Source of the DNA: Actinomadura rudentiformis
GTDB lineage: Bacteria > Actinomycetota > Actinomycetes > Streptosporangiales > Streptosporangiaceae
NCBI RefSeq assembly: GCF_008923185.1
Contig: NZ_WBMT01000024.1
Span: forward strand, 62,001 to 126,000
DNA: 64,000 nt
Direction of reading: 5' to 3'
The notes under the pieces were generated by a model. That model saw only the letters and a list, made by a program, of their open reading frames with translations. It was not told the DNA's origin and did not search any database. A program made the position numbers and the translations under genes. Below are positions 32,527 to 41,998 of this stretch, piece after piece; the stretch's first letter is position 1, and each line of letters begins with the position of its first letter.

Positions 32527-34137
32527 CTATGACGTCTGCCGCCTGTGCGTATCCACCGGCTCCCTCTTCAGCGGGTGCCGCTCGGCCCGGGGACCCGGTT
32601 CGGGCGGCTTCCCGGCGGGACAGGCGGCGTCCGGGCCTGGCCGGTGGGCGGGCAGCGAACCGTTCCCCAGGTAGACCGCGACGGCCTTGTCGATACAGCG
32701 GTCGCCGGTCAGCGCCACCCCGTGATCGCCTCCGCCGGCCTGAACGAGCAGCCGGGATCCTGGGAAGCGCCGGTGCATTTCCAGCGCGCCGCGATAGGGC
32801 GTGGCGGCGTCCTCGGTGCCCTGGACGAGCAGCATCGGCAGGTCCGGGCGCCCGCTGACCTGCGGTGCCGGTCCGCCGTGATGCGCCCAGAACGCGCAGG
32901 GTGCGTTGTACCAGGCGTTGCCCCAGGTCTCGAAACGGTAGCCCGAACGATAGAGATGCCAGTTGTCGCGGTGCCACCGGGCCCAGTCGCGCGGCCAGGC
33001 GGCGTCCCGGCACTGCACGGCGGTGTAGACCGCGTAGTTGTTCTGGTCGAGCCATCCCGGGGCTTGCCAGGCCTTGGCGAGCGGCCGCGGGTCACGCTTC
33101 ACGATCAGCGCCGACAGCAGGCGTGCGTTCATGGGCCAGCTCTGCTGCCCGTACCCGCTGGCGAGGAAGATGTCGTCCAGCTCGGTGGGGCCCACCCGGC
33201 CGCCCGCGGGCTTGACCGTGAGCCTCCGCCGGGCCTTGGCGTAGGCGGCGGCCACCTTCGTGGCGCTCCGGCCCAGCCGGTACGTCTCGTGATGCCGCGC
33301 GATCCAGGCGTAGAAGACCCGGATGCGCTTCTCGAACGCCACGTTCTGGTCGAGGTTGTTGTCGTACCAGACACCGCTGGGACGGACGACGCTGTCGAGC
33401 ACCATCCGCCGGACACGGCCGGGGAACATGGTGGCGTACACCGCGCCGAGGTACGAGCCGTACGAGTAGCCGAAGTAGTTGACCTGGCGCTGGCCGAGCG
33501 CGACCCGGATGGCCTCCAGGTCGCGCGCCGAGCTCACCGTCCCCATGTGCGGGAGAAGTGAGCCGTACTTGGCCGCGCAGTCGGCGGCGTAGGCCCGTGC
33601 CCGCGCGATCCATGCCCTCTCGGCGGCCACCGAGGCCGGGACGGTGTCCGGTCGCGGGCGGCCCGGGTTCTGGTAGGTCTTGTCGCACACCATGGCGGGC
33701 TTGCTGGCCCCGACGCCGCGCGGGTCGAAGCCGATCCAGTCGTACGCCGCGGCGACCTTCTTGGGCAGCCCGTCGGGAAGCACGGCGGCCATGTCACGGC
33801 CGTGCGCGCCGGGCCCGCCGCGGTTGAGCAACATCACGCCCTGGAACTTCCGGGCCGTGTGCCGCGCGCGGGTCAGCGCGAGGGTGATCTTGTGTCCGTC
33901 CGGGCGGTCATGGTCGAGCGGGACGGCGAGCTTGCCGCACTGCAGCCCCTTGAGCCGGTCCTTCTCCACCGGATCGGACTTCGGGCAGGGTTTCCACTTG
34001 ATCCTGGCGACCATGCTTGCGGCCGCATCGGCGGCCGTGTCGGGGGCCAGGTCTGCGGCGGCCCGCGAGGTGAGAGGTCCGGTCAAGGTTCCAATGGCCA
34101 CGGCGGCCGTGGCCGCTCCGGCGACAACGTTGCGCAC
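32527..34137 (-). CDS. Secreted tripeptidyl-aminopeptidase-like alpha/beta hydrolase (copy A)
   Basis: A 536-residue secreted serine peptidase of the tripeptidyl-aminopeptidase type (S33-like). A signal peptide (about 1-27, ending SRAAAD) precedes the hydrolase domain with LLNRGGPGAHGRD, YDWIGFDPRGVGASKP, the nucleophile elbow GYSYGSYLG and late QGTEDAATPYRGA plus GGGDHGVAL (Asp and His region). A basic, Pro-rich C-terminal tail follows. The start is GTG. It is the first of three tandem paralogues and is the most divergent, with fewer lysines than copies B and C. It trims N-terminal tripeptides outside the cell. Confidence 0.88.
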   Translation of the reverse strand: MRNVVAGAATAAVAIGTLTGPLTSRAAADLAPDTAADAAASMVARIKWKPCPKSDPVEKDRLKGLQCGKLAVPLDHDRPDGHKITLALTRARHTARKFQGVMLLNRGGPGAHGRDMAAVLPDGLPKKVAAAYDWIGFDPRGVGASKPAMVCDKTYQNPGRPRPDTVPASVAAERAWIARARAYAADCAAKYGSLLPHMGTVSSARDLEAIRVALGQRQVNYFGYSYGSYLGAVYATMFPGRVRRMVLDSVVRPSGVWYDNNLDQNVAFEKRIRVFYAWIARHHETYRLGRSATKVAAAYAKARRRLTVKPAGGRVGPTELDDIFLASGYGQQSWPMNARLLSALIVKRDPRPLAKAWQAPGWLDQNNYAVYTAVQCRDAAWPRDWARWHRDNWHLYRSGYRFETWGNAWYNAPCAFWAHHGGPAPQVSGRPDLPMLLVQGTEDAATPYRGALEMHRRFPGSRLLVQAGGGDHGVALTGDRCIDKAVAVYLGNGSLPAHRPGPDAACPAGKPPEPGPRAERHPLKREPVDTHRRQTS

Positions 34138-34210
34138 CCCAAGAGTTCTACTGGCGACGATCGCGGAGGAACCGCACCCACGTACATACCGCGATTCCGC
34201 CCGGAAACGG

Positions 34211-34241
34211 GAGGACCTCCCTGGAAACCAGGGAGGTCCTC
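34211..34241 (-). terminator. Perfect 14-bp hairpin after copy B peptidase gene
   Basis: GAGGACCTCCCTGG (34211-34224) and CCAGGGAGGTCCTC (34228-34241) form a perfect stem with an AAA loop. It lies between the stop at 34282 and the start of copy A at 34137. On the minus strand it is followed by CCGTTTCC, a weak U-tract. Confidence 0.8.
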
Positions 34242-34281
34242 AGCCGGGCGTTCGTGAATTCGTGCGTTCGTGCGTCGTGCG

Positions 34282-35877
34282 TTACGGGCGGCCGACCGGA
34301 AGGTCCTTGCCCGCGGTGCCCGAGGCGGCCTTCGCCGTGTTCGGGTTGGGGTCGTTCAGCGCCGGGACCGCCTTGCAGTGGGCGTCGGCACCGCGACGGC
34401 TCTTGGGCAGCTTGCCCGTGTCGAGGTACGCCGCGACCCGGTCGTCCAGGCACTTGTTGCCGTTGAGCGTGTTGGAGTGGGTCTTGCCGCCGAGCTCCAG
34501 GACCAGCCGGGAGGAGGGGAACACCTTGTGCAGGGCGTACCCGCCGGCGACCGGGGTCGCACCGTCGAGCTCGGACTGCACCATCAGGATGCCGGGCAGC
34601 GCCTTGTTGCTCTTCAGCTTGAGGGCGGGGCCGCCCTTGACCGGCCAGAACGCGACCGGAGCGTTGAACCAGACGTTGCTCCAGGTGTTGAAGCGGTAGC
34701 CCTGCTTGTAGAGCCGGACCGCGTCCTTGTGCCACTTGCTCCAGTTCCGCGGCCACTTGGCGTCCGCACCCTGGACGGCGTTGTAGACGGCGAAGCCGTT
34801 GTCGTCACCGCCGGGGTTCAGCCACTCCAGCAGCGGCTTCGGGTCCTTGTTCACGGCCCACGCGGACAGCGCCTGCGCGAACGGGATGTAGTAGCCGGTG
34901 TTGTACCCGGCGCTCAGCACGATGTCGTCAAGCTCGGACGGGCCGATCTTGCCGCCGATCGGCGCCTTCTTGGCCGCCGCACGCAGCTTGTAGTAGCGCG
35001 CCTCGACGGCCTTCTGGGTCTTGCCCAGCTTGTAGATCGAGTCGTACTTGGCGGTCCAGCGGAACCACAGCTTGATGTTCCGCTCGAAGGCCTTGTTCTG
35101 CTCCAGCTGCGCGTCGTACCACACGGTCTTCGGGTTGACGTTGCCGTCGAGGACCATGCGCTTCACGCGCTTGGGGAACAGCGTGGCGTACGTGGCGCCG
35201 TAGTAGGTGCCGTACGAGAAGCCGTACCAGCTGATCTTCGGGGCGCCGAGCGCCGCGCGGATCGCGTTGACGTCGTGCGCCGCGTTGGTGGTGCGCATGT
35301 GCGGCAGCAGCCAGCCGAACTTCTTCTTGCAGTCGGCGGCGTACTTGCGCGACTTGGCGATCCAGGCGCGCTCCTCCTTGGCGTTCCGCGGGACGTAGTC
35401 CGGGCGGATCGGGTTGGAGAAGTTCGGGTCGCAGGTCAGCGCGGGCTTGCTGGAGCCGACGCCGCGCGGATCGAACCCGATGATGTCGTACTTGGCCGCG
35501 ACGTTCGCGTGGCCGACGCCGCCGAGCCAGCGCTTCAGACCATCCGAGTAGGCGAGGCCGGAGCCGCCCGGGCCGCCCGGGTTCACAAAGAGCACACCCT
35601 GGTAGTTCTTGGTGTCGGTGTGCTTCACGCGTGAGACCGCGATGGAGATCTTCTTGCCCTTGGGCTTGCGGTAGTCCAGCGGTACCTGGACCTGGGCGCA
35701 CTCGGCCTTGCCGGCCAGCGAGCCGGTGCAGGCCCCCCAGGCGATGCCCTTGCCGGCCGTCGCGGCCGCGACGGGCGCGGCGCTCCGCGCGGTGCCACCG
35801 GTGCCCGCCGTGACGGCGACGGCGGTGCCGCCCACCCCCAGGGCCGTGGCAGCCGTGATGAGTACGAGCCTCTTCAC
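34282..35877 (-). CDS. Secreted tripeptidyl-aminopeptidase-like alpha/beta hydrolase (copy B)
   Basis: A 531-residue secreted S33-type peptidase. The signal peptide covers about residues 1-32. Motifs are VNPGGPGGSGL, YDIIGFDPRGVGSSKP, the catalytic Ser in GFSYGTYYG, and late QSELDGATPVAGG and GGKTHSNTL. The start is GTG. Compared with copy A it is lysine-rich (KKISIAVSRVKHTDTKNYQGV) and shares this with copy C. It has its own perfect-stem terminator, so it is probably transcribed alone. It likely has the same broad tripeptide-release activity. Confidence 0.9.
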   Translation of the reverse strand: MKRLVLITAATALGVGGTAVAVTAGTGGTARSAAPVAAATAGKGIAWGACTGSLAGKAECAQVQVPLDYRKPKGKKISIAVSRVKHTDTKNYQGVLFVNPGGPGGSGLAYSDGLKRWLGGVGHANVAAKYDIIGFDPRGVGSSKPALTCDPNFSNPIRPDYVPRNAKEERAWIAKSRKYAADCKKKFGWLLPHMRTTNAAHDVNAIRAALGAPKISWYGFSYGTYYGATYATLFPKRVKRMVLDGNVNPKTVWYDAQLEQNKAFERNIKLWFRWTAKYDSIYKLGKTQKAVEARYYKLRAAAKKAPIGGKIGPSELDDIVLSAGYNTGYYIPFAQALSAWAVNKDPKPLLEWLNPGGDDNGFAVYNAVQGADAKWPRNWSKWHKDAVRLYKQGYRFNTWSNVWFNAPVAFWPVKGGPALKLKSNKALPGILMVQSELDGATPVAGGYALHKVFPSSRLVLELGGKTHSNTLNGNKCLDDRVAAYLDTGKLPKSRRGADAHCKAVPALNDPNPNTAKAASGTAGKDLPVGRP

Positions 35878-36068
35878 TGAACCCCCTTGATCACCGGCGA
35901 GCCGTCACGCCGCAGCGACAACACGAGAGCGCGAGCGCGGGAAGCGGGAGCTTTGCCGGTGACGAGATGATTTATGTGCAACAGGTGGAGATTGTGGCGG
36001 TTGAGGCGGATCTGACGACAGAGGTTCCTGGGCGAGGATGCCGAATCGTGACTTTTAGCCCGAAAAGA

Positions 36069-36103
36069 GCCCCCGTCCGCGCGGCGCGCGCGGGCGGGGG
36101 CCC
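36069..36103 (-). terminator. Strong GC hairpin after copy C peptidase gene
   Basis: A near-perfect stem of 14 or more bp (GCCCCCG...CCGCGCG against CGCGCGG...CGGGGGC, one bulge) ends 56 nt past the stop of the third peptidase. On the minus strand it is followed by TCTTTTCGGG, giving a T-rich tail. Confidence 0.75.
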
Positions 36104-36158
36104 TGGTCGGATGGCCGGTCACCAGCCGGATGGCCGTCCCACCGGCCGAACGGACCTG

Positions 36159-37769
36159 CTATCGGCGGATCGGTGCGACCGGGTCGTCCGCGGGAGCCGA
36201 CTTGACCGTGGCGGCCGTCGGGTTCGGCGCCGGGTTGGCCTTGCAGGTCGCGTCCGCGCCCTTCTTGGAGCCGGGCAGCGCGCCGGTCGCGAGGTACTTC
36301 GACACCCAGTCGTTCATGCACTGGTTGGCGTTCGGCGTGAGCGCGGTGCCGTGGTTGTTGCCGCCGAGCTCCAGCACGAGCCGGGAGTTCGGGAACAGCC
36401 GGTGCACTTCGAACGCGCCGGGCGTCGGGGTGGCCGCGTCGTTCTGCGGCTGCGTGACCAGGATCTTCGGCGCCTTCGCACCGATCTTCTGCGGCTTGGC
36501 TCCGGGCACGGCCCAGAACGCGGCCGGGGCGTTGTACCAGGCGTTGCCCCAGGTCAGGAACTTAGCGCCCTGCCGGTACTGGCGCGCGTGGTCGTTGTGC
36601 CAGCGCTTCCAGTTGCGCGGCCAGGGGGCGTCACGGCTCTCCACCGCCAGGTAGATCGCGTAGCCGTTCTGGTCCAGCCAGGCCGGCTCGGCGAAGTTCT
36701 CCCGGAGGCCCTTCGGGTCGTTGCGCAGCACCCAGTCCGCGATGACCTTGGCGTGGTCCACCCAGTAGTAGTTGCGGTAGCCGCTGGGCAGGAAGATGTC
36801 GTCGTACTCGGACGGGCCGATCTTGCCGTCGATCGGCTTCTTCTTCACCTTGGCGCGGCCCTTGTAGTAGTTGGCCTCGACCGCCTTCTTCGTCTTGCCC
36901 AGGTGGTAGACCGAGTCGTACTTGGCGATCCAGGCGAAGAAGATCTGGGCGCGCTTCTCGAACGCCACGTTCTGGTCGAGGTTGGCCTCGTACCAGACAC
37001 GGCTCGGCCGCACCACGCTGTCGAGCACCATGCGGCGCACCCGGTGGGGGTACATCGAGGCGTAGACCGAGCCGAGGTAGGTGCCGTAGGAGTAGCCGAA
37101 GTAGTTCGTCTGCTTCTTGCCGAGCGCCGCGCGGATGGCGTCCATGTCGCGGGCGACGTTCTTGGTGTTGATGTGCTTGAGCGTGGCGCCGTACTTCTTG
37201 CCGCAGCTGGCCGCGTACGCCTTGGCGCGCTTGAGCCAGACGCGCTCCTGGGCGGCGGTGCGCACCACGTAGTCGGGGCGCGCCTTGCCCGGGTAGAGGT
37301 AGCTCGGGGCGCAGGACAGCTTCGGCTCGCTGCCCGCGACGCCGCGCGGGTCGAAGCCGATCCAGTCGTACTGCGCGCCGATCGTCTTCGGGAGGCCGTT
37401 GCTGCCGGTGGCGAAGCGGGTGGGCAGGTCACGGCCGTAACCGCCGGGGCCGCCACGGTTGAGCAGCGCGATGCCCTGGTAGTTCTTGGTGTCGGTCGCC
37501 TTCGCCCGGGTCAGCGCAAGCCTGATCTTCTTGCCCTTCGGGCGGGCGTAGTCCAGCGGCACCTGCAACGAGCCGCATTCGAGTCCCTTGAGCAGCTCGC
37601 CGAGGACAGGGTCCTTGGCCGGGCACGGCTTCCAGGCGATGCGTCCTGCCGCCGCCGCGACCTGCGTCGCGTTCGGGCTCGGAGCCGATGTCCCCGCCGT
37701 GGCGGCCACCGCGGTCCCAACGAGCCCGACGCCCGCGGCCGCAGCGGTGATCACTACGAGTTTCCTCAC
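36159..37769 (-). CDS. Secreted tripeptidyl-aminopeptidase-like alpha/beta hydrolase (copy C)
   Basis: A 536-residue secreted S33-type peptidase. The signal peptide is MRKLVVITAAAAGVGLVGTAVAA-like (about 1-25). Motifs are LLNRGGPGGYGRD, YDWIGFDPRGVAGSEP, catalytic Ser in GYSYGTYLG, and the late TQPQNDAATPTPGAF and GGNNHGTAL. The start is GTG with a purine-rich GAAGGGGA upstream. It is closest to copy A in the nucleophile and flanking regions (VRRMVLDSVVRPS in both), whereas its lysine richness matches copy B. It is followed by a strong terminator. Confidence 0.9.
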   Translation of the reverse strand: MRKLVVITAAAAGVGLVGTAVAATAGTSAPSPNATQVAAAAGRIAWKPCPAKDPVLGELLKGLECGSLQVPLDYARPKGKKIRLALTRAKATDTKNYQGIALLNRGGPGGYGRDLPTRFATGSNGLPKTIGAQYDWIGFDPRGVAGSEPKLSCAPSYLYPGKARPDYVVRTAAQERVWLKRAKAYAASCGKKYGATLKHINTKNVARDMDAIRAALGKKQTNYFGYSYGTYLGSVYASMYPHRVRRMVLDSVVRPSRVWYEANLDQNVAFEKRAQIFFAWIAKYDSVYHLGKTKKAVEANYYKGRAKVKKKPIDGKIGPSEYDDIFLPSGYRNYYWVDHAKVIADWVLRNDPKGLRENFAEPAWLDQNGYAIYLAVESRDAPWPRNWKRWHNDHARQYRQGAKFLTWGNAWYNAPAAFWAVPGAKPQKIGAKAPKILVTQPQNDAATPTPGAFEVHRLFPNSRLVLELGGNNHGTALTPNANQCMNDWVSKYLATGALPGSKKGADATCKANPAPNPTAATVKSAPADDPVAPIRR

Positions 37770-37962
37770 GGAGGTCCCCTTCTTCCGCGCGGGCTCGTCG
37801 GTGAGCCCGGCATGCGGCATAACGGGAAGATCCTGGCGATTGGGACACCTGTGAGGCGAGGGAAGAGGGAGAGTGGTTGCAGAATCGTGACAAGTTTGAG
37901 CGATTCACCATGAATCTGGGAATTACGACTTTGCGGACACCCCTGCTTCGGGCAGAACGAAA

Positions 37963-37991
37963 AGGGCCCACGGGATCATCCCGTGGGCCCT
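37963..37991 (-). terminator. Perfect 13-bp hairpin after ispG
   Basis: AGGGCCCACGGGA (37963-37975) pairs perfectly with TCCCGTGGGCCCT (37979-37991) around TCA. Fourteen nt past the ispG stop, it is followed on the minus strand by TTTCGTTC. Confidence 0.85.
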
Positions 37992-38004
37992 GATCGATCA
38001 GCTG

Positions 38005-39240
38005 TCAGCCGACGACGACCTCCGCACCGGGCCCGCCGGCCGTGCCGCCTCCAGCGATCACAGTGCCGTCCTCAGCGGTCACGGTGCCGTCCTCGTCGAT
38101 CTGGAGGCCCATCTCCTCGGCGATGCGCATCGCCTCCTCGATGAGGGTCTCGACGATCTGCGACTCCGGCACGGTCTTGATGACCTCGCCCTTGACGAAG
38201 ATCTGGCCCTTGCCGTTGCCCGAGGCCACGCCGAGGTCGGCCTCGCGCGCCTCGCCCGGGCCGTTCACCACACAGCCCATGACCGCGACCCGCAGCGGCA
38301 CCGGGAAACCCTTCAACCCCGCGGTGACCTGCTCGGCCAGCGTGTAGACGTCCACCTGCGCGCGGCCACACGACGGGCAGGACACGATCTCCAGACCGCG
38401 CTGCTTGAGGCCCAGCGACTCCAGGATCTGGGAGCCGACCTTGACCTCCTCCACCGGCGGCGCCGACAGCGACACCCGGATCGTGTCGCCGATGCCCTGC
38501 GACAGCAGCGCACCGAACGCCACCGCCGACTTGATGGTGCCCTGGAAGGCCGGACCGGCCTCGGTGACACCCAGGTGCAGCGGGTAGTCGCAGGCCGCGG
38601 CCAGCTGCCGGTACGCCTCGATCATCACCACCGGGTCGTTGTGCTTCACCGAGATCTTGATGTCGCGGAAGTCGTGCTCCTCAAAAAGCGAGCACTCCCA
38701 CAGCGCCGACTCCACCATCGCCTCGGGCGTGGCCTTGCCGTGCTTCTCCAGCAGCCGCTTGTCCAGCGAGCCCGCGTTGACGCCGATCCGGATCGGCACG
38801 CCGGCGTCCTTGGCCGCGCGCGCGATCTCGCCGACCTTGTCGTCGAACTTCTTGATGTTGCCCGGGTTGACCCGGACCGCCGCACAGCCCGCGTCGATCG
38901 CCGCGAACACGTACTTGGGCTGGAAGTGGATGTCGGCGATCACCGGGATCGGCGACTTGCGCGCGATCGCCGGCAGCGCGTCCGCGTCGTCCTGGGAGGG
39001 CACCGCGACCCGCACGATCTGGCAGCCCGACGCGGTCAGCTCCGCGATCTGCTGCAGCGTGGAGTTGACATCGGCCGTGAGCGTGGTGGTCATCGACTGC
39101 ACCGACACCGGGGCGTCCCCGCCCACCGGCACGCTGCCGACCATGATCTGCCGGGACTTGCGGCGAGGCGCCACCTGCCGGGCCGCCCCCTGCTCGCCGC
39201 CGTCGCCACGGACCACCGGAATTCCGAGTGAAACGCTCAT
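38005..39240 (-). CDS. ispG: 4-hydroxy-3-methylbut-2-en-1-yl diphosphate synthase IspG (GcpE)
   Basis: A 411-residue IspG, the 4Fe-4S enzyme that converts MEcPP to HMBPP in the MEP pathway. The TIM-barrel domain has SVQSMTTTLTADVNSTLQQI near residue 45 and VRVNPGNI. The cluster-binding C-terminal domain carries Cys ligands in SCPSCGR and in AVMGCVVNGPGEA with the final Glu. Lengths and order are standard. The C-terminal tail EDGTVTAEDGTVIAGGG contains a small internal duplication. It lies downstream of dxr and the RseP-like protease in the same direction, with a 131-bp gap that may hold its own promoter. Confidence 0.96.
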   Translation of the reverse strand: MSVSLGIPVVRGDGGEQGAARQVAPRRKSRQIMVGSVPVGGDAPVSVQSMTTTLTADVNSTLQQIAELTASGCQIVRVAVPSQDDADALPAIARKSPIPVIADIHFQPKYVFAAIDAGCAAVRVNPGNIKKFDDKVGEIARAAKDAGVPIRIGVNAGSLDKRLLEKHGKATPEAMVESALWECSLFEEHDFRDIKISVKHNDPVVMIEAYRQLAAACDYPLHLGVTEAGPAFQGTIKSAVAFGALLSQGIGDTIRVSLSAPPVEEVKVGSQILESLGLKQRGLEIVSCPSCGRAQVDVYTLAEQVTAGLKGFPVPLRVAVMGCVVNGPGEAREADLGVASGNGKGQIFVKGEVIKTVPESQIVETLIEEAMRIAEEMGLQIDEDGTVTAEDGTVIAGGGTAGGPGAEVVVG

Positions 39241-39371
39241 CCCTCTCCTCTGCTAACCCCCCACTAGCCTAGGCGGCCGACACCACTGCCATGACGTACA
39301 CGTGGGACAAATCACGTGACCGTTCCGTCACAATCTGTAGCCATGGGATGCCGTTGCGGCAACCCCACTGG

Positions 39372-40565
39372 TCACTGCGGCAACCGCAGCGGATTGACGA
39401 TGTCCGCGAGGATCAGCAGGACGCCGAGGCCGATCAGCAGGACGACCGCCAGGTAGGTCACCGGGAGCAGCTTGGTCATGTCGACCAGGCCGGGATCGGG
39501 CCGTCCGCGCCGCCGCGCGTACCAGGCGCGGAGCCGCTCGTACCCGACGACCGCCAGGTGCCCGCCGTCCAGCGGCAGCAGCGGCAGCACGTTGAGCGCT
39601 CCCAGGAAGATGTTCACCGAGACGACCAGGGACAGATAGAGCGCCGCCTTGTCGCGCCACGAACTCTCGGACGAGAAGATCTGGCCCGACACATCGGTCG
39701 CGCCCACCACGCTGCCGACCTGGCCGCCGGGCGTGCTCGCGCGCTCGGGAGAGAACAGCTTGGGGATCGCGGCGGGCAGGTCGACGACGACCTGGCCGAT
39801 GCCCGCGACCGTCTGGCCGATGCCGCGTCCCGCGAACACCGCCGCGCCGATCGGGCCGGTCCGGTCGTACCCCTGGCCGACGACCCTGGCCTGCATGCCG
39901 AGGAACGACTCGCCTCTGACCGCCGCCAACCGGGCCTGCAACGTCGACTGCCGCCCGCCGCGCTCGACGACGACCGGCACGGTCTGGCCTGGCCGGGCCG
40001 CGTCGATCGCGTCGCGCAGCTCCGTCCAGTCGCCGACCGGCCGGCCGTTGAACGACAGGACCCGGTCGCCCGGGCGCAGGCCCGCCGCCGCGGCCGGGGA
40101 CTGCGGCCGGCCGTCGCCGCACGGCTCGGTCAGGCCCGCCGGCACGCATGTGCTGACCTCGTCCACGGTCGTGGTGACCGTGCCCGGCTGCCGGATGCCG
40201 ATCGTCATGGCCATCGCCATGAGCAGCACGAACGCGAACAGGAAGTTCATGACCACGCCGCCCGCGATCACGATCGAGCGGCGCGAGGCCTTCTGCCGGT
40301 AGAACGCGCGCGGCTCGTCGGCGGGGTCGAGCTCCTCCAGCGGCGTATAGCCCACGATCTTGACGAAGCCGCCGAGCAGGACGGCCTTGACGCCGTACTC
40401 GGTCTCCCCGCGGCGGAACGACCACAGCGTCGGCCCGAAGCCCACGAAGTACTGCGAGGCCTTCATCCCGAAGCGCTTGGCGGGCACCAGGTGACCGGCC
40501 TCGTGCAGCATCACCGACAGCAGGAGCGCGACGACGAACGCCACGGCGCCGAGGAGAAAGGCCAT
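39372..40565 (-). CDS. rseP: RseP/Rip1-type site-2 membrane metalloprotease
   Basis: A 397-residue intramembrane zinc protease of the S2P family. The first membrane helix contains the HEAGH zinc site (LSVMLHEAGHLVPAK, His near 21 and 25). One PDZ domain sits at about 155-235 (GLRPGDRVLSFNGRPV). The third ligand motif is NVLPLLPLDGGH near residue 335, and a final helix follows. Family members cleave anti-sigma factors and small membrane proteins. Its place between dxr and ispG is the conserved actinobacterial order. The ATG follows a short GGGGGCGCTCCCCC hairpin after dxr. Confidence 0.95.
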   Translation of the reverse strand: MAFLLGAVAFVVALLLSVMLHEAGHLVPAKRFGMKASQYFVGFGPTLWSFRRGETEYGVKAVLLGGFVKIVGYTPLEELDPADEPRAFYRQKASRRSIVIAGGVVMNFLFAFVLLMAMAMTIGIRQPGTVTTTVDEVSTCVPAGLTEPCGDGRPQSPAAAAGLRPGDRVLSFNGRPVGDWTELRDAIDAARPGQTVPVVVERGGRQSTLQARLAAVRGESFLGMQARVVGQGYDRTGPIGAAVFAGRGIGQTVAGIGQVVVDLPAAIPKLFSPERASTPGGQVGSVVGATDVSGQIFSSESSWRDKAALYLSLVVSVNIFLGALNVLPLLPLDGGHLAVVGYERLRAWYARRRGRPDPGLVDMTKLLPVTYLAVVLLIGLGVLLILADIVNPLRLPQ

Positions 40566-40601
40566 CGGAGGGCCCCCTTTGCCGGGGGCGCTCCCCCGGG
40601 T

Positions 40602-41828
40602 TCAGTCGAGTCCGGTCAGTTCCCGCGTCAGTTCTCGCGTCCTTGCCCGCGCCCACCCGTCGGCCGCGAGCACGTCGTCCAGCGTCAGCTCGCCCGACGG
40701 AACGACGTGCTCATCCACTACCCGCGCGATGGTGTCGACTATCCCCAGGAAGGGCAGCCGTCCCGCGCGGAAGGCTTCCACGCACTCCTCATTGGCGGCG
40801 TTGTAGACCGCGGGGGCGGTGCCGCCCGTCTCGCCCGCCAGGCGTGCCAGCGTCACCGCGGGAAACGCCTCGTCGTCCAGCGGGAACAGCTCCCAGGTGT
40901 GGGCCTTGGTCCAGTCCACGGCGGGCGCGGCGTTGCGCACACGCTCAGGCCACGTCAGGCCGAGCGCGATCGGCAGCCGCATGTCGGGTGGGCTGGCCTG
41001 GGCGAGCGTCGAGCCGTCCACGAACTCGACCATCGAGTGGATCACCGACTGCGGGTGCACCATCACCGCGATCCGGTCCATGGGCACGTCGAAGAGCAGA
41101 TGCGCCTCGATGACCTCCAGGCCCTTGTTGACCAGGGTCGCCGAGTTGATCGTGATGACCGGGCCCATGTCCCAGGTCGGGTGGTTCATGGCCTCCTCGG
41201 GCGTCACGCCGGCGAGCTCGGCGCGGCTCCGGCCGCGGAACGGGCCGCCGCTGGCGGTCAGCACCAGCCGCCGCACCTCCTCGGCGCGGCCCCCCAGCAG
41301 GCACTGGGCCAGCGCCGAATGCTCGGAGTCGACCGGCACGATCTGGCTCGGCCGGGCGCGTTTCTTCACCAGGGGGCCGCCGACGATGAGCGACTCCTTG
41401 TTGGCGAGGGCGAGGGTGCTGCCGGCGTCCAGCGCCGCGAGCGTCGAGGCGAGGCCGAGCGCCCCGGTCACCCCGTTCAGCACCACGTCGCACCGCCACG
41501 CGGCGACCTCGGCCACCGCCTCCGGACCGGCGACGATCTTCGGGATCGCATACCCGCCGGTGGAGAAGCCGCGGCGCTGCGCCTCGGCATAGAAGGCCAG
41601 CTGCAGGTCCTGGGCGGCGGAGGCCTTCGCGACCGCGACGACCTCCGGGGCGAACTCCAGGGCCTGGGCGGCGAGCAGATCGACCCGGCCGCCTCCGGCG
41701 GCCAGTCCGGTGACCCGGAACCGGCCGGGGTTGCGGCGGATCACATCGAGGGCCTGGGTGCCGATCGAGCCGGTGGAACCGAGCACGACCACGTCTGAGG
41801 AGCGCATCACGAGACCATTCTCGGCCAT
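40602..41828 (-). CDS. dxr: 1-deoxy-D-xylulose 5-phosphate reductoisomerase Dxr
   Basis: A 408-residue NADPH-dependent Dxr, second enzyme of the MEP pathway. It has VVVLGSTGSIGTQALDVI (NADPH loop near residue 15), ALANKESLIVGG, VDSEHSALAQCLLG (metal-binding Asp/Glu), LTASGGPFRG and NHPTWDMG. Three starts are possible: GTG 41921, ATG 41828 and ATG 41807. None has a strong ribosome site, and 41828 gives the usual short leader before the Rossmann fold. It heads the dxr-rseP-ispG block. Confidence 0.94.
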   Translation of the reverse strand: MAENGLVMRSSDVVVLGSTGSIGTQALDVIRRNPGRFRVTGLAAGGGRVDLLAAQALEFAPEVVAVAKASAAQDLQLAFYAEAQRRGFSTGGYAIPKIVAGPEAVAEVAAWRCDVVLNGVTGALGLASTLAALDAGSTLALANKESLIVGGPLVKKRARPSQIVPVDSEHSALAQCLLGGRAEEVRRLVLTASGGPFRGRSRAELAGVTPEEAMNHPTWDMGPVITINSATLVNKGLEVIEAHLLFDVPMDRIAVMVHPQSVIHSMVEFVDGSTLAQASPPDMRLPIALGLTWPERVRNAAPAVDWTKAHTWELFPLDDEAFPAVTLARLAGETGGTAPAVYNAANEECVEAFRAGRLPFLGIVDTIARVVDEHVVPSGELTLDDVLAADGWARARTRELTRELTGLD

Positions 41829-41998
41829 GTCGGACCAGCGCGTTCCGCTGTGGCCCGGCGACAGAGCGTCCACATGCAGGAATGGGGAGAAATGCGAATC
41901 TTTCTCATACTGTTTGTCCACTTATGCCACTAGCCGGGCCATATGGAGTGAAAGTACCTTCCGGTCACCGTCTGCCCCCTCGACGTAACGGAGACCAC

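Noticed and set aside
39299..39318. Two CACGTG hexamers 8 bp apart upstream of ispG
   Set aside because: Short motifs with no conserved context known for ispG; chance occurrence cannot be excluded.
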